Assembly (NCBI GenBank): GCA_947495685.1
Contig: CANLZY010000002.1
Coordinates: 62,001-126,000, forward strand
Direction: 5' to 3'
DNA length: 64,000 nucleotides
Origin: an uncultured Tropicimonas sp.
Lineage (GTDB): Bacteria; Pseudomonadota; Alphaproteobacteria; Rhodobacterales; Rhodobacteraceae
The position numbers and the translations under genes were made by a program. The notes under the pieces were generated by a model. It had not been told where the DNA came from. It searched no databases and saw nothing but the letters and a program-made list of their open reading frames with translations. This document shows, one piece after another, positions 1 to 9,017 of this stretch. Each line of letters opens with the position of its first letter. Within the stretch, counting starts at the first letter, position 1.

Positions 1-114
1 ATCAGACGGCGGCGGGAGATCGCACGGGATCCAAAAGGTTCGCCACAGAAGCGGACCAGGGTCGCATCCAGATCTCGACCGCCAAACCGGCAATGTTTGG
101 AGGAAATCAAAAAG

Positions 115-2043
115 ATGCGCTGTTTCACTGTTCTCGGCCCCTCGAATTCGGGCAAGACCACCCTGATCGAGGGCCTGAGCCAACTCGACTCCAAACCTGT
201 CCGCTCTGAACTGGCCGAGTTTTTTGCGCTGACCGAATTCACCTATCTGGACGAGCCTTGGTGCGCCATCGATGTTGCCGGCGGATCGGAGTATCTGGGA
301 TATGCGGGCGAAGCGCTGGCCGCCAGCGATGCCGCCATCCTCTGTGTGCCGCCCGAGCCGGAGGCGGCCGTTCTCTGTGCGCCCTACCTGCGCCTGATCG
401 AGGAAAGCGGAACACCCTGTGTGCTGTTCATCAACCGGATGGACACCACCGATAACCGGGTGCGCGACATCGTGGCGGGACTTCAGGCTTTTGCCAACCA
501 TACGATCATCCTCCGCCAGGTTCCGATCCACCAAGACGGGGAGATCGTGGGCACTGTGGACCTGATCTCGGAGCGCGCCTGGGAGTTCCAGCCCGGCGAG
601 CCCTCCAACCTGATCCAGATCCCGGACGGGGTGCGTGACCGCGAAAAGGAAGCCCGCGCCGAATTGCTGGAGCATCTGTCGGACTTTGACGACCACCTTC
701 TGGAAGAACTGATCGAGGACAAGGCGCCGCCTCGGGACGAGGTCTACGAGGTCGCCACGGCCGTGCTGCGCGACAACGAGGACATTCCGGCCTTCCTCGG
801 CTCGGCCCTTGGGAAGAACGGCATCACCCGCCTCATGAAGTCGTTGCGCCACGAGGCCCCGACGATCGAGGTGACAGTCGAACGGCTGGGCACTGACGCC
901 ATTGCCGCCGGTATCTTTGCCACCTATCGCAAGCATATGGGCAAGGCTGTCGTTCTGCGGGCCATGTCGGCCCCGATCGAGGCAGGCATGAAGCTGGGCG
1001 GTGCCAATATCGGCAACCTCAGCGGCATCGACGCCAAGCAACCCGAGACCTCGATTGCACCTGGCAAACTGGGCATCGCGGTCAAATCCGACCACCTGAA
1101 CTCCGGTCAGACCTACACGGCGGATGGCGTTGTGCCGATGGAAGACTGGGCCAGGGGGCACCCGGCGAGCTTTGCCAGTCTCGTGACACCCAAGCACGAA
1201 AAGGATGACGCCCGCCTGTCGGCGGCGCTGTCTCGGGTGGCCGAAATCGATCCCGGTATGACCGTGGCGCAGGACGAGGCCAGCGGCCATGCCGTGGCGC
1301 GGTTGCAGGGCCCGATGCACCTGCGGCGGATCCAGACCGTTCTGGACGCGGATTTCGGGGTCGAGATCGAAACAGACCAGGTCGGTGCAAGCTACCGCGA
1401 GACGATCTCGAAAGCGGTCGAAAACCAGCATCGCCACCGCAAGCAATCGGGTGGTGCCGGGCAGTTTGCCGATGTGCACATGAAGATCGCCCCGCAACCG
1501 CGTGGAGCCGGATTCCTGTTTGAGGAGGTGGTCAAGGGCGGCGCGGTCCCACGCAACTATATCCCCTCGGTCGAAACCGGCGCACAGGATGCGATGGTCA
1601 AGGGGTCTCTCGGGTTCCCGGTCATCGATGTCGCGGTCACGCTGACCGATGGCAAGTCGCATTCGGTCGACAGTTCTGACTTCGCCTTCCGGGCCGCGGG
1701 AAAAGCCTGTGTGAAGGAGGCCCTGGTCAAGGCGGATCCGGTTCTGCTGCAACCGATCGACCGGGTGGACATCCACGTCCCGTCGGTGTTTTCGGGCGCC
1801 ATCGTCACGTTGGTGACGTCGCTCAAGGGGCAGGTGCTGGGCTTTGATCCCAACCCCAAGGCCAAGGGCTGGGATATCTTCCACGCCCTGCTGCCTGACT
1901 CGTCGCTGGACGAGCTGGCCAAGGCGCTGGGTGGCGCGGCGCAAGGAACCGCATGGTACGAGGCCGAATTCGACCACTATCAGGAGGTCCATGGCAAGGA
2001 AGCCTCCCGGATCAGTAGCGACGCAAAGGCTGCTGCCGAGTGA
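115..2043 (+). CDS. Elongation factor G-like GTPase (EF-G2 type)
   Basis: Translation-factor GTPase of the EF-G superfamily, 642 residues, cytoplasmic. The P-loop GPSNSGKT is at residues 8-15 and the base-specificity motif NRMD at 107-110; EF-G domains II to V follow to the C-terminus. The G3 motif reads DVAGG (53-57) where true EF-G has DTPGH, so the catalytic histidine position is a glycine. The G domain is also short, with no obvious switch I. This fits the EF-G-like group that accompanies a normal fusA and whose role is not settled, not the essential elongation factor. I chose ATG 115 because GGAGG lies 11 bases upstream; a TTG at 97 is also in frame but overlaps that site. It appears monocistronic and ends before a strong hairpin. 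Confidence 0.85.
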   Translation: MRCFTVLGPSNSGKTTLIEGLSQLDSKPVRSELAEFFALTEFTYLDEPWCAIDVAGGSEYLGYAGEALAASDAAILCVPPEPEAAVLCAPYLRLIEESGTPCVLFINRMDTTDNRVRDIVAGLQAFANHTIILRQVPIHQDGEIVGTVDLISERAWEFQPGEPSNLIQIPDGVRDREKEARAELLEHLSDFDDHLLEELIEDKAPPRDEVYEVATAVLRDNEDIPAFLGSALGKNGITRLMKSLRHEAPTIEVTVERLGTDAIAAGIFATYRKHMGKAVVLRAMSAPIEAGMKLGGANIGNLSGIDAKQPETSIAPGKLGIAVKSDHLNSGQTYTADGVVPMEDWARGHPASFASLVTPKHEKDDARLSAALSRVAEIDPGMTVAQDEASGHAVARLQGPMHLRRIQTVLDADFGVEIETDQVGASYRETISKAVENQHRHRKQSGGAGQFADVHMKIAPQPRGAGFLFEEVVKGGAVPRNYIPSVETGAQDAMVKGSLGFPVIDVAVTLTDGKSHSVDSSDFAFRAAGKACVKEALVKADPVLLQPIDRVDIHVPSVFSGAIVTLVTSLKGQVLGFDPNPKAKGWDIFHALLPDSSLDELAKALGGAAQGTAWYEAEFDHYQEVHGKEASRISSDAKAAAE

Positions 2044-2100
2044 CCTGACGCCGACACCGGCCTGACGAGTCAGACCAAGAGCCGTCCGGCCAAGGCTGTA

Positions 2101-2160
2101 AACGAAGAAGCACGCGGGCCTCGCCGGGAATTGGCGGGGCCCGCGTCCTTTGGCTTCGTT
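2101..2160. terminator. Long GC-rich hairpin, probable bidirectional terminator
   Basis: The arms 2112-2125 and 2133-2146 pair over 14 bases with one G-T mismatch around a 7-base loop. An outer stem, AACGAAG at 2101-2107 with CTTCGTT at 2154-2160, extends it. It lies 58 bases after the stop of the EF-G-like gene. There is no clear U tract, so termination is inferred from position and stem strength. Confidence 0.6.
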
Positions 2161-2517
2161 GATGAAGGGCAAGCTTGGCGGTCTTGGGGGAGACGCTCCG
2201 GATCTTTGCGACGGACATCTGCAAACCGGGACGTTCTGCGCCCCGGACGTTTCCTTCGAGGTCCCGGATTGCCGCCGCACATCCCGACCGTCGTGAGTGG
2301 TCCGGGGGCCGGACATCTCCGCTCCGGCCAGCCAACCAACGGGCCGACGGTCCCTCATCGAGGATGCTCAGCCGTCTGTTCGATCAATTCCCGTGACTGG
2401 GCCGATTGCTCCGTCACGACTGACGGCAAGTCATGCCGACCGTGGGACATCAACCGGTGCGGCAGGTCGAAGCACATCAGCCATTGGAGCGGCCCGACGG
2501 GTGGTGGCAGGCCCTGC
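2161..2517. other. Gene-free stretch, decayed DNA
   Basis: No reading frame here has a ribosome binding site, a recognisable domain or plausible composition. It leads into the Crp/Fnr-like remnant downstream and is best read as the eroded front part of that gene plus spacer. The stretch 2704-2879 after the remnant is similarly empty. Confidence 0.5.
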
Positions 2518-2706
2518 ATGTCGCAGCATGATGCCGGCGATGTCCTCGGGATTGCCCGAGACGCTGTCACTCCCGTTTTGAAAGCCCTCCAAAGTACCGG
2601 GCTCATCCGGCTTGTTCATCGAAACGTCCAAATCCTCGAAGACTGTGGACCGGATTGGACGCGAATGCCCTTGCAGCGGTCGTTCGACGACACCGATCGT
2701 CGTTGA
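2518..2706 (+). pseudogene. Remnant of a Crp/Fnr-type winged-helix regulator
   Basis: The frame from ATG 2518 encodes a peptide beginning MSQHDAGDVLGIARDAV and continuing VLKALQSTGLIRL. This matches the spacing of a Crp/Fnr C-terminal DNA-binding domain: a start-of-HTH S/TxxD, a recognition helix with VxxVLKAL, then GLIRL and a short wing. The cNMP-like N-terminal domain cannot be followed in any single upstream frame, so the gene is truncated or frameshifted. No ribosome binding site precedes 2518. A match to Crp/Fnr regulators is my reading of the motif only; a chance resemblance is possible. Confidence 0.45.
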
Positions 2707-2879
2707 CGCGAATCTGCCCTCGTGCGGCCCTATCGGTGAGGGCGTCGCTGGGTCGTAGGGCAAGGTTCAAGTGCATATGCGGGCGCGTTCACTGGGATCG
2801 TTCCGACGGGACACTTCTCGGAAAGGTCGACTGTCCTGTCCGGCAGTGTCAAGCAGGCTGTCGGCAGCGGTGGGTCGGA

Positions 2880-3392
2880 TCAGATATCTGTAGCGCGCTT
2901 GATGTCGCCGCTGTGCAGCACCGGAGAGGCATCGAGGTCTTCGGCATCAAGCATGGCTGCGACACGTTCGAGGTTGGCGACCAGCATGGCCTGTTCCCAA
3001 TCTTCCAGCGCCGAGAAATTTCGCACGAAACGCTGCTGAAGCGGATCGGGTGCCTCGTCCAGAGTCTGACGTCCCCTTGGTGTGATCTGGATATTGGTCT
3101 GCCGCCGGTCGAGTGCCGATTTTTCGCGAAGGACCATGCCATCACGTACCAACCTGTCTACCAGGGCGGTTACCGTCGCCTGAGATACACGCATGCGCAG
3201 CGAAATTTCCTTGGCGGTGACCTGCCCGGTTTCGGCGATGATCTGCAAGACGCGGAACTGCACCGCCGTGATACCAGCGGCCTGCTTGAGTTCCCTCCCG
3301 AATAGTTCGGTTGCGCGCAGGATACGGCGCAGGGCGATGAGGCTGCTGTCGAGACGGTCCATGCGGGCAAAATCCTGAGGGTGCCTAAGCAT
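2880..3392 (-). CDS. MarR-family regulator, EctR-like
   Basis: MarR-type dimeric winged-helix repressor of about 170 residues. The helix-turn-helix lies around residues 58-82 (VTAKEISLRMRVSQATVTAL) and the wing carries the typical DRRQ element near 95. It is transcribed divergently from ectA, the arrangement of EctR in ectoine producers, so it probably represses the ectoine genes at low salt. The start is uncertain: GTG 3404, ATG 3392 and ATG 3362 are all in frame, and 3362 has an AGGA upstream. A near copy of one operator-like motif sits at 3425-3443, just upstream of the gene, which suggests autoregulation. Confidence 0.85.
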   Translation of the reverse strand: MLRHPQDFARMDRLDSSLIALRRILRATELFGRELKQAAGITAVQFRVLQIIAETGQVTAKEISLRMRVSQATVTALVDRLVRDGMVLREKSALDRRQTNIQITPRGRQTLDEAPDPLQQRFVRNFSALEDWEQAMLVANLERVAAMLDAEDLDASPVLHSGDIKRATDI

Positions 3393-3424
3393 ATGAGGTG
3401 CCACTTTCGACGCAAGGTCGTAAT

Positions 3425-3443
3425 GCTTTGCTATGCGAAGTAA
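3425..3443 (-). promoter_or_regulatory. Candidate EctR operator, copy 1
   Basis: On the minus strand this reads TTACTTCGCATAGCAAAGC. It matches the second motif at 3544-3562 in the first eight bases and in most of the last six. It lies 20-50 bases upstream of the possible starts of the MarR gene. Function as an operator is inferred from the paired placement in a divergent promoter region. Confidence 0.45.
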
Positions 3444-3543
3444 GGGTTGGGCCCCGCGGATCTATCCGATTGGCCAAAAATGTTAAGTTTGTTCTATTTT
3501 TGGATATTTTTTCTCGGCGTGTTGAAATTTTCTGATGCATGAG

Positions 3544-3562
3544 TTACTTCGAGCATCGAAGC
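3544..3562 (+). promoter_or_regulatory. Candidate EctR operator, copy 2 (palindrome)
   Basis: The sequence TTACTTCGAGCATCGAAGC contains the perfect inverted repeat CTTCGA-GCA-TCGAAG at 3547-3561. It is 19 bases upstream of the ectA ATG and just ahead of its GGAG ribosome binding site at 3567. Binding here would block ectA transcription or translation initiation. The AT-rich segment 3478-3515 between the two copies could hold both divergent promoters. Confidence 0.5.
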
Positions 3563-3580
3563 AAATGGAGACCCTGAATC

Positions 3581-4111
3581 ATGCAGCATCCTCGCGATAT
3601 CGCCGCTCCCGCCCTTTCCAGCCTGCGCAAGCCACGGGCCGAGGATGGTGCCGCGATCTGGAAGCTGGTGCGCAGTTGTCAGCCGCTCGACGAAAACTCG
3701 ATGTATTGCAACCTGATCCAGTGCGATCACTTCGCCGAGACCTGCGTGATTGCCGAGGTCCATGGCGAGGTCGTCGGCTGGGTCTCGGCCTATGTCATGC
3801 CCAATGATCCCGAAACGCTCTTTGTCTGGCAGGTCGCCGTGGCCGAGCAGATGCGGGGCGCGGGTCTTGGCGCGGCGATGCTTGACAGCATCATCGACCG
3901 GGACGTCTGTGAGGACGTCCGGCGTGTCCAGACAACAATCACCAGTGACAACGACGGATCCTGGGCGCTGTTCCGAAAGTTCGCGCGCCTGCAGGACACG
4001 TCGCTCGACATGCAGCCCTATTTCACGCAGGCGCTGCATTTTCAGAACCGGCACAAGACCGAGAACCTTGTCACCATCCCGCTCGCGAGCCGGATGGCCA
4101 ACGCCGCCTGA
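3581..4111 (+). CDS. ectA: L-2,4-diaminobutyrate acetyltransferase EctA
   Basis: GNAT-fold acetyltransferase of 176 residues that transfers acetyl from acetyl-CoA to the 4-amino group of L-2,4-diaminobutyrate, the second step of ectoine synthesis. The acetyl-CoA loop motif QVAVAEQMRGAGLGA is at residues 84-98 and the N-terminal substrate part contains the family-typical DENSMYCNL run. Length matches EctA enzymes. GGAG at 3567 sets the start at ATG 3581. It is the first gene of the ect operon; its TGA at 4109-4111 lies 53 bases before the chosen ectB start. Confidence 0.97.
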   Translation: MQHPRDIAAPALSSLRKPRAEDGAAIWKLVRSCQPLDENSMYCNLIQCDHFAETCVIAEVHGEVVGWVSAYVMPNDPETLFVWQVAVAEQMRGAGLGAAMLDSIIDRDVCEDVRRVQTTITSDNDGSWALFRKFARLQDTSLDMQPYFTQALHFQNRHKTENLVTIPLASRMANAA

Positions 4112-4164
4112 TGTGGCGCGTGCCGGTTTCCACCACCCCCATTCCCGAATTTGAAAGAAAACGT

Positions 4165-5457
4165 ATGTCGACGAAATCGTCCACCGTGTCCGTGTTCAAA
4201 CGCCGAGAATCCGAGGCACGCAGCTATTGCCGCGGCTTCGACACCGTCTTCACCTCCGCCCGCGGCTCCGAGATGACAGACGCGCGCGGTCGCACCTACA
4301 TCGACTTCCTCGCCGGGTGTTCTTCGCTCAACTACGGTCACAACGACCCCGACATGAAGGCCGCGCTGATCGCCCACCTGGAGGCCGACGGCGTCGCTCA
4401 TGGGCTGGACATGCACACTGAGGCCAAGGCGGCCTTCATTGATGCGTTCGAGACGCATATCCTTGCCCCCCGCCGCCTCGATCACAAGCTGATGTTCACT
4501 GGACCGACCGGGGCCAATGCCGTGGAGGCCGCGCTCAAGATTGCCCGCAAGGCCACGGGGCGGCAGAACGTCATAGCCTTTACCAACGGGTTTCACGGCG
4601 TGACGCAGGGCGCACTGGCGGCGACTGGCAACAGCTATCATCGCGGTGGTGCCGGCACGAGCCTGAACGATGTAACGCGCATGCCCTACGATGGCTACAT
4701 GGGCGAGGGCTTCGACACGGCGGACCTGTTGGAAACGATGCTGGAAGATCGCTCTTCGGGCCTCGACGCGCCGGCTGCAATCCTGCTGGAAACCGTTCAG
4801 GGCGAAGGCGGCTTGAACGTTGCCCGGCCGGAGTGGCTGCGCCGCATAGCGGCCCTTGCCAAGGCCCACGGCGCCTTGTTGATCATCGATGACATCCAGG
4901 CCGGATGCGGCCGCACCGGATCTTTCTTTTCCTTCGACGGGATGGGCGTGACACCGGACATCGTGACACTCGCCAAGTCGATCTCGGGCTTCGGCCTGCC
5001 GATGGGGCTGGTTCTGGTTCGTCCCGAACGTGACGTGATGGGTCCGGCCGAACACAATGGCACCTTTCGCGGCAACACCCATGCGTTTGTGACCGCCCGC
5101 GTGGCGATCGAAAAATTCTGGGCGGAGGGCGACCGCGCCTTCGAGGCGGATATCGAGCGCCGGGGCGGATTGGTCGAAGAAGGCTTGCGCTGCATTGCCG
5201 ACATGGTGCCGGGCGCGACGCTCAAGGGCCGTGGCATGATGCGGGGCGTTGATGTCGGCTCCGGGGCCTTGGCCAGCGAAATCTGCGCCCGTGCCTTCGC
5301 CAAGGGTCTGATCATCGAGACTGCCGGACCGCGGGACGAGATCGTCAAGATCCTCGCGCCGCTGACGACGCCCGACGCGGAGCTGCGCAAGGGGCTCAAC
5401 ATCTTGATCGACGCCGCCAATGACACGACGGTCAACAGCCGTATCGCGGCGGAGTAA
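4165..5457 (+). CDS. ectB: Diaminobutyrate-2-oxoglutarate transaminase EctB
   Basis: Class III PLP aminotransferase of 430 residues. It converts L-aspartate-4-semialdehyde and glutamate to L-2,4-diaminobutyrate and 2-oxoglutarate, the first dedicated ectoine step. The PLP lysine is K271 in [10 protein letters not shown], and the cofactor aspartate lies in the [13 protein letters not shown] motif. An in-frame ATG at 4111 overlaps the ectA stop, but ATG 4165 gives the family length and the expected N-terminus, so I prefer it; the ribosome binding site there is a weak GAAAGAAA. It is followed closely by ectC. Confidence 0.96.
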   Translation: MSTKSSTVSVFKRRESEARSYCRGFDTVFTSARGSEMTDARGRTYIDFLAGCSSLNYGHNDPDMKAALIAHLEADGVAHGLDMHTEAKAAFIDAFETHILAPRRLDHKLMFTGPTGANAVEAALKIARKATGRQNVIAFTNGFHGVTQGALAATGNSYHRGGAGTSLNDVTRMPYDGYMGEGFDTADLLETMLEDRSSGLDAPAAILLETVQGEGGLNVARPEWLRRIAALAKAHGALLIIDDIQAGCGRTGSFFSFDGMGVTPDIVTLAKSISGFGLPMGLVLVRPERDVMGPAEHNGTFRGNTHAFVTARVAIEKFWAEGDRAFEADIERRGGLVEEGLRCIADMVPGATLKGRGMMRGVDVGSGALASEICARAFAKGLIIETAGPRDEIVKILAPLTTPDAELRKGLNILIDAANDTTVNSRIAAE

Positions 5458-5462
5458 CGGAC

Positions 5463-5864
5463 ATGATCGTCAGGGATTTCAAGGATATCATCAAGAACGA
5501 CCCGCAACGGGTCGTGTCGGATGCCAAATGGAGCAGCGTGCGAATGCTTCTCGCTCAGGACGGGATGGGGTTCTCGTTCCACGTCACCAGCCTCGAGGCG
5601 GGATCTGAACACGAGTTCGAATACAAGAACCACTTCGAAAGCGTCTATTGCATGCAGGGCAGCGGATCGATCACCGATCTTGCTACCGGCGAGACGCACC
5701 CGATACGACCCGGCGTGATGTACGCGCTCGACAAGCACGACCGTCATATCCTGAAGGCGGATGAGGAGCTCGTGATGGCCTGTTGCTTCAACCCGCCGGT
5801 GACCGGGACGGAAGTGCATCAGGCGGACGGATCCTATGCCGCTCCGGAACAGATCGAGGCCTGA
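5463..5864 (+). CDS. ectC: L-ectoine synthase EctC
   Basis: Cupin-fold dehydratase of 133 residues that cyclises N-gamma-acetyl-diaminobutyrate to ectoine, with a metal cofactor. The metal ligands known from studied EctC enzymes correspond here to E59, Y87 and H95. The length is typical. It starts 5 bases after the ectB stop with CGGAC upstream and ends 3 bases before the aspartokinase. No ectoine hydroxylase gene (ectD) follows, so this locus makes ectoine and not hydroxyectoine. Confidence 0.97.
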   Translation: MIVRDFKDIIKNDPQRVVSDAKWSSVRMLLAQDGMGFSFHVTSLEAGSEHEFEYKNHFESVYCMQGSGSITDLATGETHPIRPGVMYALDKHDRHILKADEELVMACCFNPPVTGTEVHQADGSYAAPEQIEA

Positions 5865-5867
5865 CAC

Positions 5868-7286
5868 ATGACCCACACTGTGGAAAAGATCGGCGGGACA
5901 TCCATGTCCCGCCTCGACGCCTTGCGCGATACGCTCTTCGTCGAGAACGGCACACCGCGCTACGGGCGTGTCTTCGTGGTCTCGGCCTTCGGCGGCATCA
6001 CGAATCTTTTGCTGGAGCACAAGAAGACCGGCGAGTCAGGGGTCTACGCGTATTTCGCCAATGCCGATGACGACCACGGCTGGCATGACGCGCTGACGCG
6101 GACGGCGGACGCGATGATCGCCGCACACGAGGCGATCCTGACGTCTCGTGGCGATATCGAACGCGCCACCGCCTTTGTTCGCGAACGCATCGAAGGCGCC
6201 CGCAACTGCCTGATCGACCTGCAACGCCTGTGTTCCTATGGGCATTTCCGCCTGAATGCGCATCTGCTCCAGATCCGGGAACTTCTGTCCGGTCTGGGCG
6301 AAGCCCATTCGGCGCAGGTGGCCACACTGATGTTGCAACGTGCCGGGGTGAACGCCCGTCTGGTGGACCTGTCAGGGTGGCGCGACGATGCCGAGGTGAC
6401 CCTGGAGGCGCGCATCACGCAGGCGTTGGACGGGGTTGATCCGTCGACTGAAATGCCCATCGTCACCGGTTACGCACAATGCAGCGAAGGCTTGATGCGC
6501 GAATTTGATCGCGGCTATTCCGAGGTCACCTTCTCGAAGCTCGCCGCGCTTACCGGCGCCCGCGAAGCAATCATCCACAAGGAATTCCATCTGTCCTCGG
6601 CAGACCCCAAGCTGGTCGGTGCGGACAATGTGCGCAAGCTCGGTCAGACCAACTATGACGTGGCCGACCAGATGGCGAACCTTGGCATGGAGGCAATCCA
6701 CCCTTCGGCGGCCAAGACCCTGCGGCAGGCCGGCGTGCCCCTGCGCGTCGCCAACGCCTTTGAGCCCGATGATCCCGGAACGATCATTGATGACCAGATC
6801 GCCGAAACGTCGGCGGTTGAAATCGTGACTGGCCTCGACATCATCGCGCTGGAGGTGTTCGAGCCCGACATGGTGGGCGTCAAGGGGTACGACGCGGCGA
6901 TCCTCGACGCGCTCACCCGGCACAATGTTCGCATTGTCTCCAAGGTTTCGAATGCCAACACGATCACGCACTATGTGGATGCCTCTCTCAAGTCGATGCG
7001 ACGGGTCGAGAGCGACCTGGCCGCGCGGTTCTCTCAGGCGCAGATTTCGGCGCGCAAACTTGCGCTTGTTGCCGTCGTGGGGCGTGACCTGAGCGGACTC
7101 CGGGTTCTGGCGCGCGGGATGCAGGCGCTCGGCAAAGCCGGTCTGGTGCCGCACGGGGCAACCCAGGGGCCGCGAAATGTGGACACGCAGTTCATTCTCG
7201 ACCGCTCTGACAGATCGTCGGCGATCCAGATCCTGCACGCCGCCTTTGTCGAGGAGAGTGGGTCCAAATTCGCGCTTGTCGCCTGA
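5868..7286 (+). CDS. ask: Ectoine-specific aspartokinase Ask_Ect
   Basis: Aspartate kinase of 472 residues that phosphorylates L-aspartate to feed aspartate semialdehyde into ectoine synthesis. The amino-acid-kinase domain opens with KIGGTS at residues 7-12, the C-terminal third carries ACT regulatory domains, and family-typical TGYAQCSEG and FHLSSADP motifs lie between. The place at the end of ectABC identifies it as the specialised Ask_Ect form, which in studied cases is less sensitive to feedback inhibition. Gene spacing of 3 bases after ectC indicates co-transcription and probably translational coupling. Confidence 0.93.
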   Translation: MTHTVEKIGGTSMSRLDALRDTLFVENGTPRYGRVFVVSAFGGITNLLLEHKKTGESGVYAYFANADDDHGWHDALTRTADAMIAAHEAILTSRGDIERATAFVRERIEGARNCLIDLQRLCSYGHFRLNAHLLQIRELLSGLGEAHSAQVATLMLQRAGVNARLVDLSGWRDDAEVTLEARITQALDGVDPSTEMPIVTGYAQCSEGLMREFDRGYSEVTFSKLAALTGAREAIIHKEFHLSSADPKLVGADNVRKLGQTNYDVADQMANLGMEAIHPSAAKTLRQAGVPLRVANAFEPDDPGTIIDDQIAETSAVEIVTGLDIIALEVFEPDMVGVKGYDAAILDALTRHNVRIVSKVSNANTITHYVDASLKSMRRVESDLAARFSQAQISARKLALVAVVGRDLSGLRVLARGMQALGKAGLVPHGATQGPRNVDTQFILDRSDRSSAIQILHAAFVEESGSKFALVA

Positions 7287-7531
7287 TCGGGGGCAAGCAC
7301 GGCAATACTGTCTCCATGCCGGTCTCACCGCAGTGAGGTTTGCATCGGAGGCGTTGGCGGAGACGGGAACCGGGCCTCTGACGTCCCTTGGCCGCTCTGT
7401 GATCATCAATGCCGCCATTGGCGTTGTTGCAACCCGCGGGCGCCGTGCCGGAAACGGGTTGGCGAGGGCGAGATTGGATCAGGTCTTGACGGGACAATGC
7501 GCGCTGCAGGTCTTGCGGCGCGCAGTCTTCA

Positions 7532-8677
7532 TCAGATCAACCCGCGCCCGGCCAGATTGCGCAACAGCGCCCGCAGGCCAAAGGTCCATTCAGGACATTC
7601 TGTCGACAGGCCCACCGTGTTGACCAGTTGTCCCAATCCCTCCGAGCGGATCGACACCACATCGCCGACCTTGTGAGTGAACCCTTCACCGGGCACGTCG
7701 CGGTCCTGGGTTGGGGCGAACAGGGTGCCAAGGAACAGCATGAACCCGTCAGGGTATTGATGGTGCCGGCCAAGCGTCTGGCGGACCAGACCCTCCGGGT
7801 CGCGGCTGATCTCGGCCATCGAGGAATGCCCGCGCAGGTCGTACCCGTCCGGTCCCGTCACCGTCAGGTCCAGTTTTGCGCTGCGGACATCGTCCAGTGT
7901 ATAGGTCGCGTCAAACAGCCGGATCATCGGGCCGATGGCGCAGCTGGCGTTGTTGTCCTTGGCCTTGGACAGCAACAATGCCGAACGCCCCTCCACGTCG
8001 CGCAGGTTCACGTCGTTGCCCAGTGTCGCACCCACGATACGGCCCCGCGAGGACACGGCCAGCACGACTTCGGGTTCCGGGTTGTTCCAGACCGAGATCG
8101 GATGCAGCCCGACCTGCGCGCCGGGCCCGACGGACGACAGCACCGGCGCCTTGGAAAACACCTCCGCGTCAGGGCCGATGCCGACCTCCAGGTATTGCGA
8201 CCACAACCCTTCGGCGATCAGGGCAGTCTTCACCCGCGCGGCCTCGTCCGATCCGGCGCGGATCTCGCGCAGGCTGTTGCCGATGGTGGTGCTGATCCGG
8301 GCACGGATCTCGGCGGCGAGCGCGGGGTTTCCGGCGGCGCGTTCCTCGATCACACGTTCGACCATGGAGGCGGCAAAGGTGACGCCGCAGGCCTTCACGA
8401 CCTGCAGATCGCAGGGCGCGATCAAGTGGAGTGTTTCTGGGGCGACCTCTGCCCCGGAGATCGCGTCCAGCGACCCAAGATTCCGCCCCGGTGCGGTGCT
8501 GACATAGTCGGCCGGGTCGTCCATGTCACAGATGTCTGAAACTGTCGGCGCTGTGGCGCTGGTGATGTCGATGACCTGGCCATCGCGAAGGGTGACGACG
8601 CAGGGGCCGCCGACCTCGGGGTTCCAGACCCGGCCCAGAAACAGGCCGCCCGCCTCGGTCTCGGTGATGAATTGCAT
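7532..8677 (-). CDS. Fumarylacetoacetate hydrolase family protein
   Basis: FAA-hydrolase-fold enzyme of 381 residues. The metal site is visible as E201 and E203 in NPEPEV, with a downstream aspartate in the GNDVNLRD stretch. The C-terminal half carries the family signature; the N-terminal segment (GRVWNPEVGGP) is that of the group found beside semialdehyde dehydrogenases. Members cleave or dehydrate 2-keto-3-deoxy or acyl-pyruvate intermediates; the exact substrate cannot be read here. The start ATG 8677 has GGAGGGGAG just upstream. It is divergent from the dehydrogenase gene across 340 bases that contain an 18-bp palindrome. Confidence 0.85.
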   Translation of the reverse strand: MQFITETEAGGLFLGRVWNPEVGGPCVVTLRDGQVIDITSATAPTVSDICDMDDPADYVSTAPGRNLGSLDAISGAEVAPETLHLIAPCDLQVVKACGVTFAASMVERVIEERAAGNPALAAEIRARISTTIGNSLREIRAGSDEAARVKTALIAEGLWSQYLEVGIGPDAEVFSKAPVLSSVGPGAQVGLHPISVWNNPEPEVVLAVSSRGRIVGATLGNDVNLRDVEGRSALLLSKAKDNNASCAIGPMIRLFDATYTLDDVRSAKLDLTVTGPDGYDLRGHSSMAEISRDPEGLVRQTLGRHHQYPDGFMLFLGTLFAPTQDRDVPGEGFTHKVGDVVSIRSEGLGQLVNTVGLSTECPEWTFGLRALLRNLAGRGLI

Positions 8678-8806
8678 GGTCTCCCCTCCGATTGTGTCGC
8701 CAACGCCATACACTTCTTCGCAGAGCACGCGGACTGCAAGCGCCATTGCGGCAATCCCCTCCGCGACATCTGGGCCGGGGTGGATCGACGTCGGCGCGGG
8801 ATCCTC

Positions 8807-8824
8807 GGAAATTGTGGAATTTCC
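8807..8824. promoter_or_regulatory. 18-bp palindrome in divergent promoter region
   Basis: GGAAATT-GTGG-AATTTCC is a perfect 7+7 inverted repeat, placed 130 bases from the FAA-hydrolase start and 194 bases from the dehydrogenase start. Its form fits a LacI or GntR-type operator, but no regulator gene adjoins it in this window. The rest of the 340-base intergenic stretch (8678-9017) shows no supportable gene; the frames running through it extend both neighbours without ribosome binding sites. Confidence 0.5.
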
Positions 8825-9017
8825 CGGCCAATGCCTTGGCGATCCCTGCGAAAGGGCGCAAAGGTGGCGCAGTGGCCACACGGACTGCCGGGCAGGACGG
8901 GGCGGAGGTTTGATTGCGGACACGCCGGACACGGTGTTGGTCTGGCACGATCCCTCGATGCCCCGCGTCAGGCAGACAGTTGGGCCCCAACGCAAAGACA
9001 AACACGGGAATTCAACC

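Noticed and set aside
8678-9017. N-terminal extensions of the FAA-hydrolase and dehydrogenase frames into their shared intergenic region
   Set aside because: Internal ATGs with good ribosome binding sites or the family N-terminus fit much better, and the extensions have no conserved sequence.
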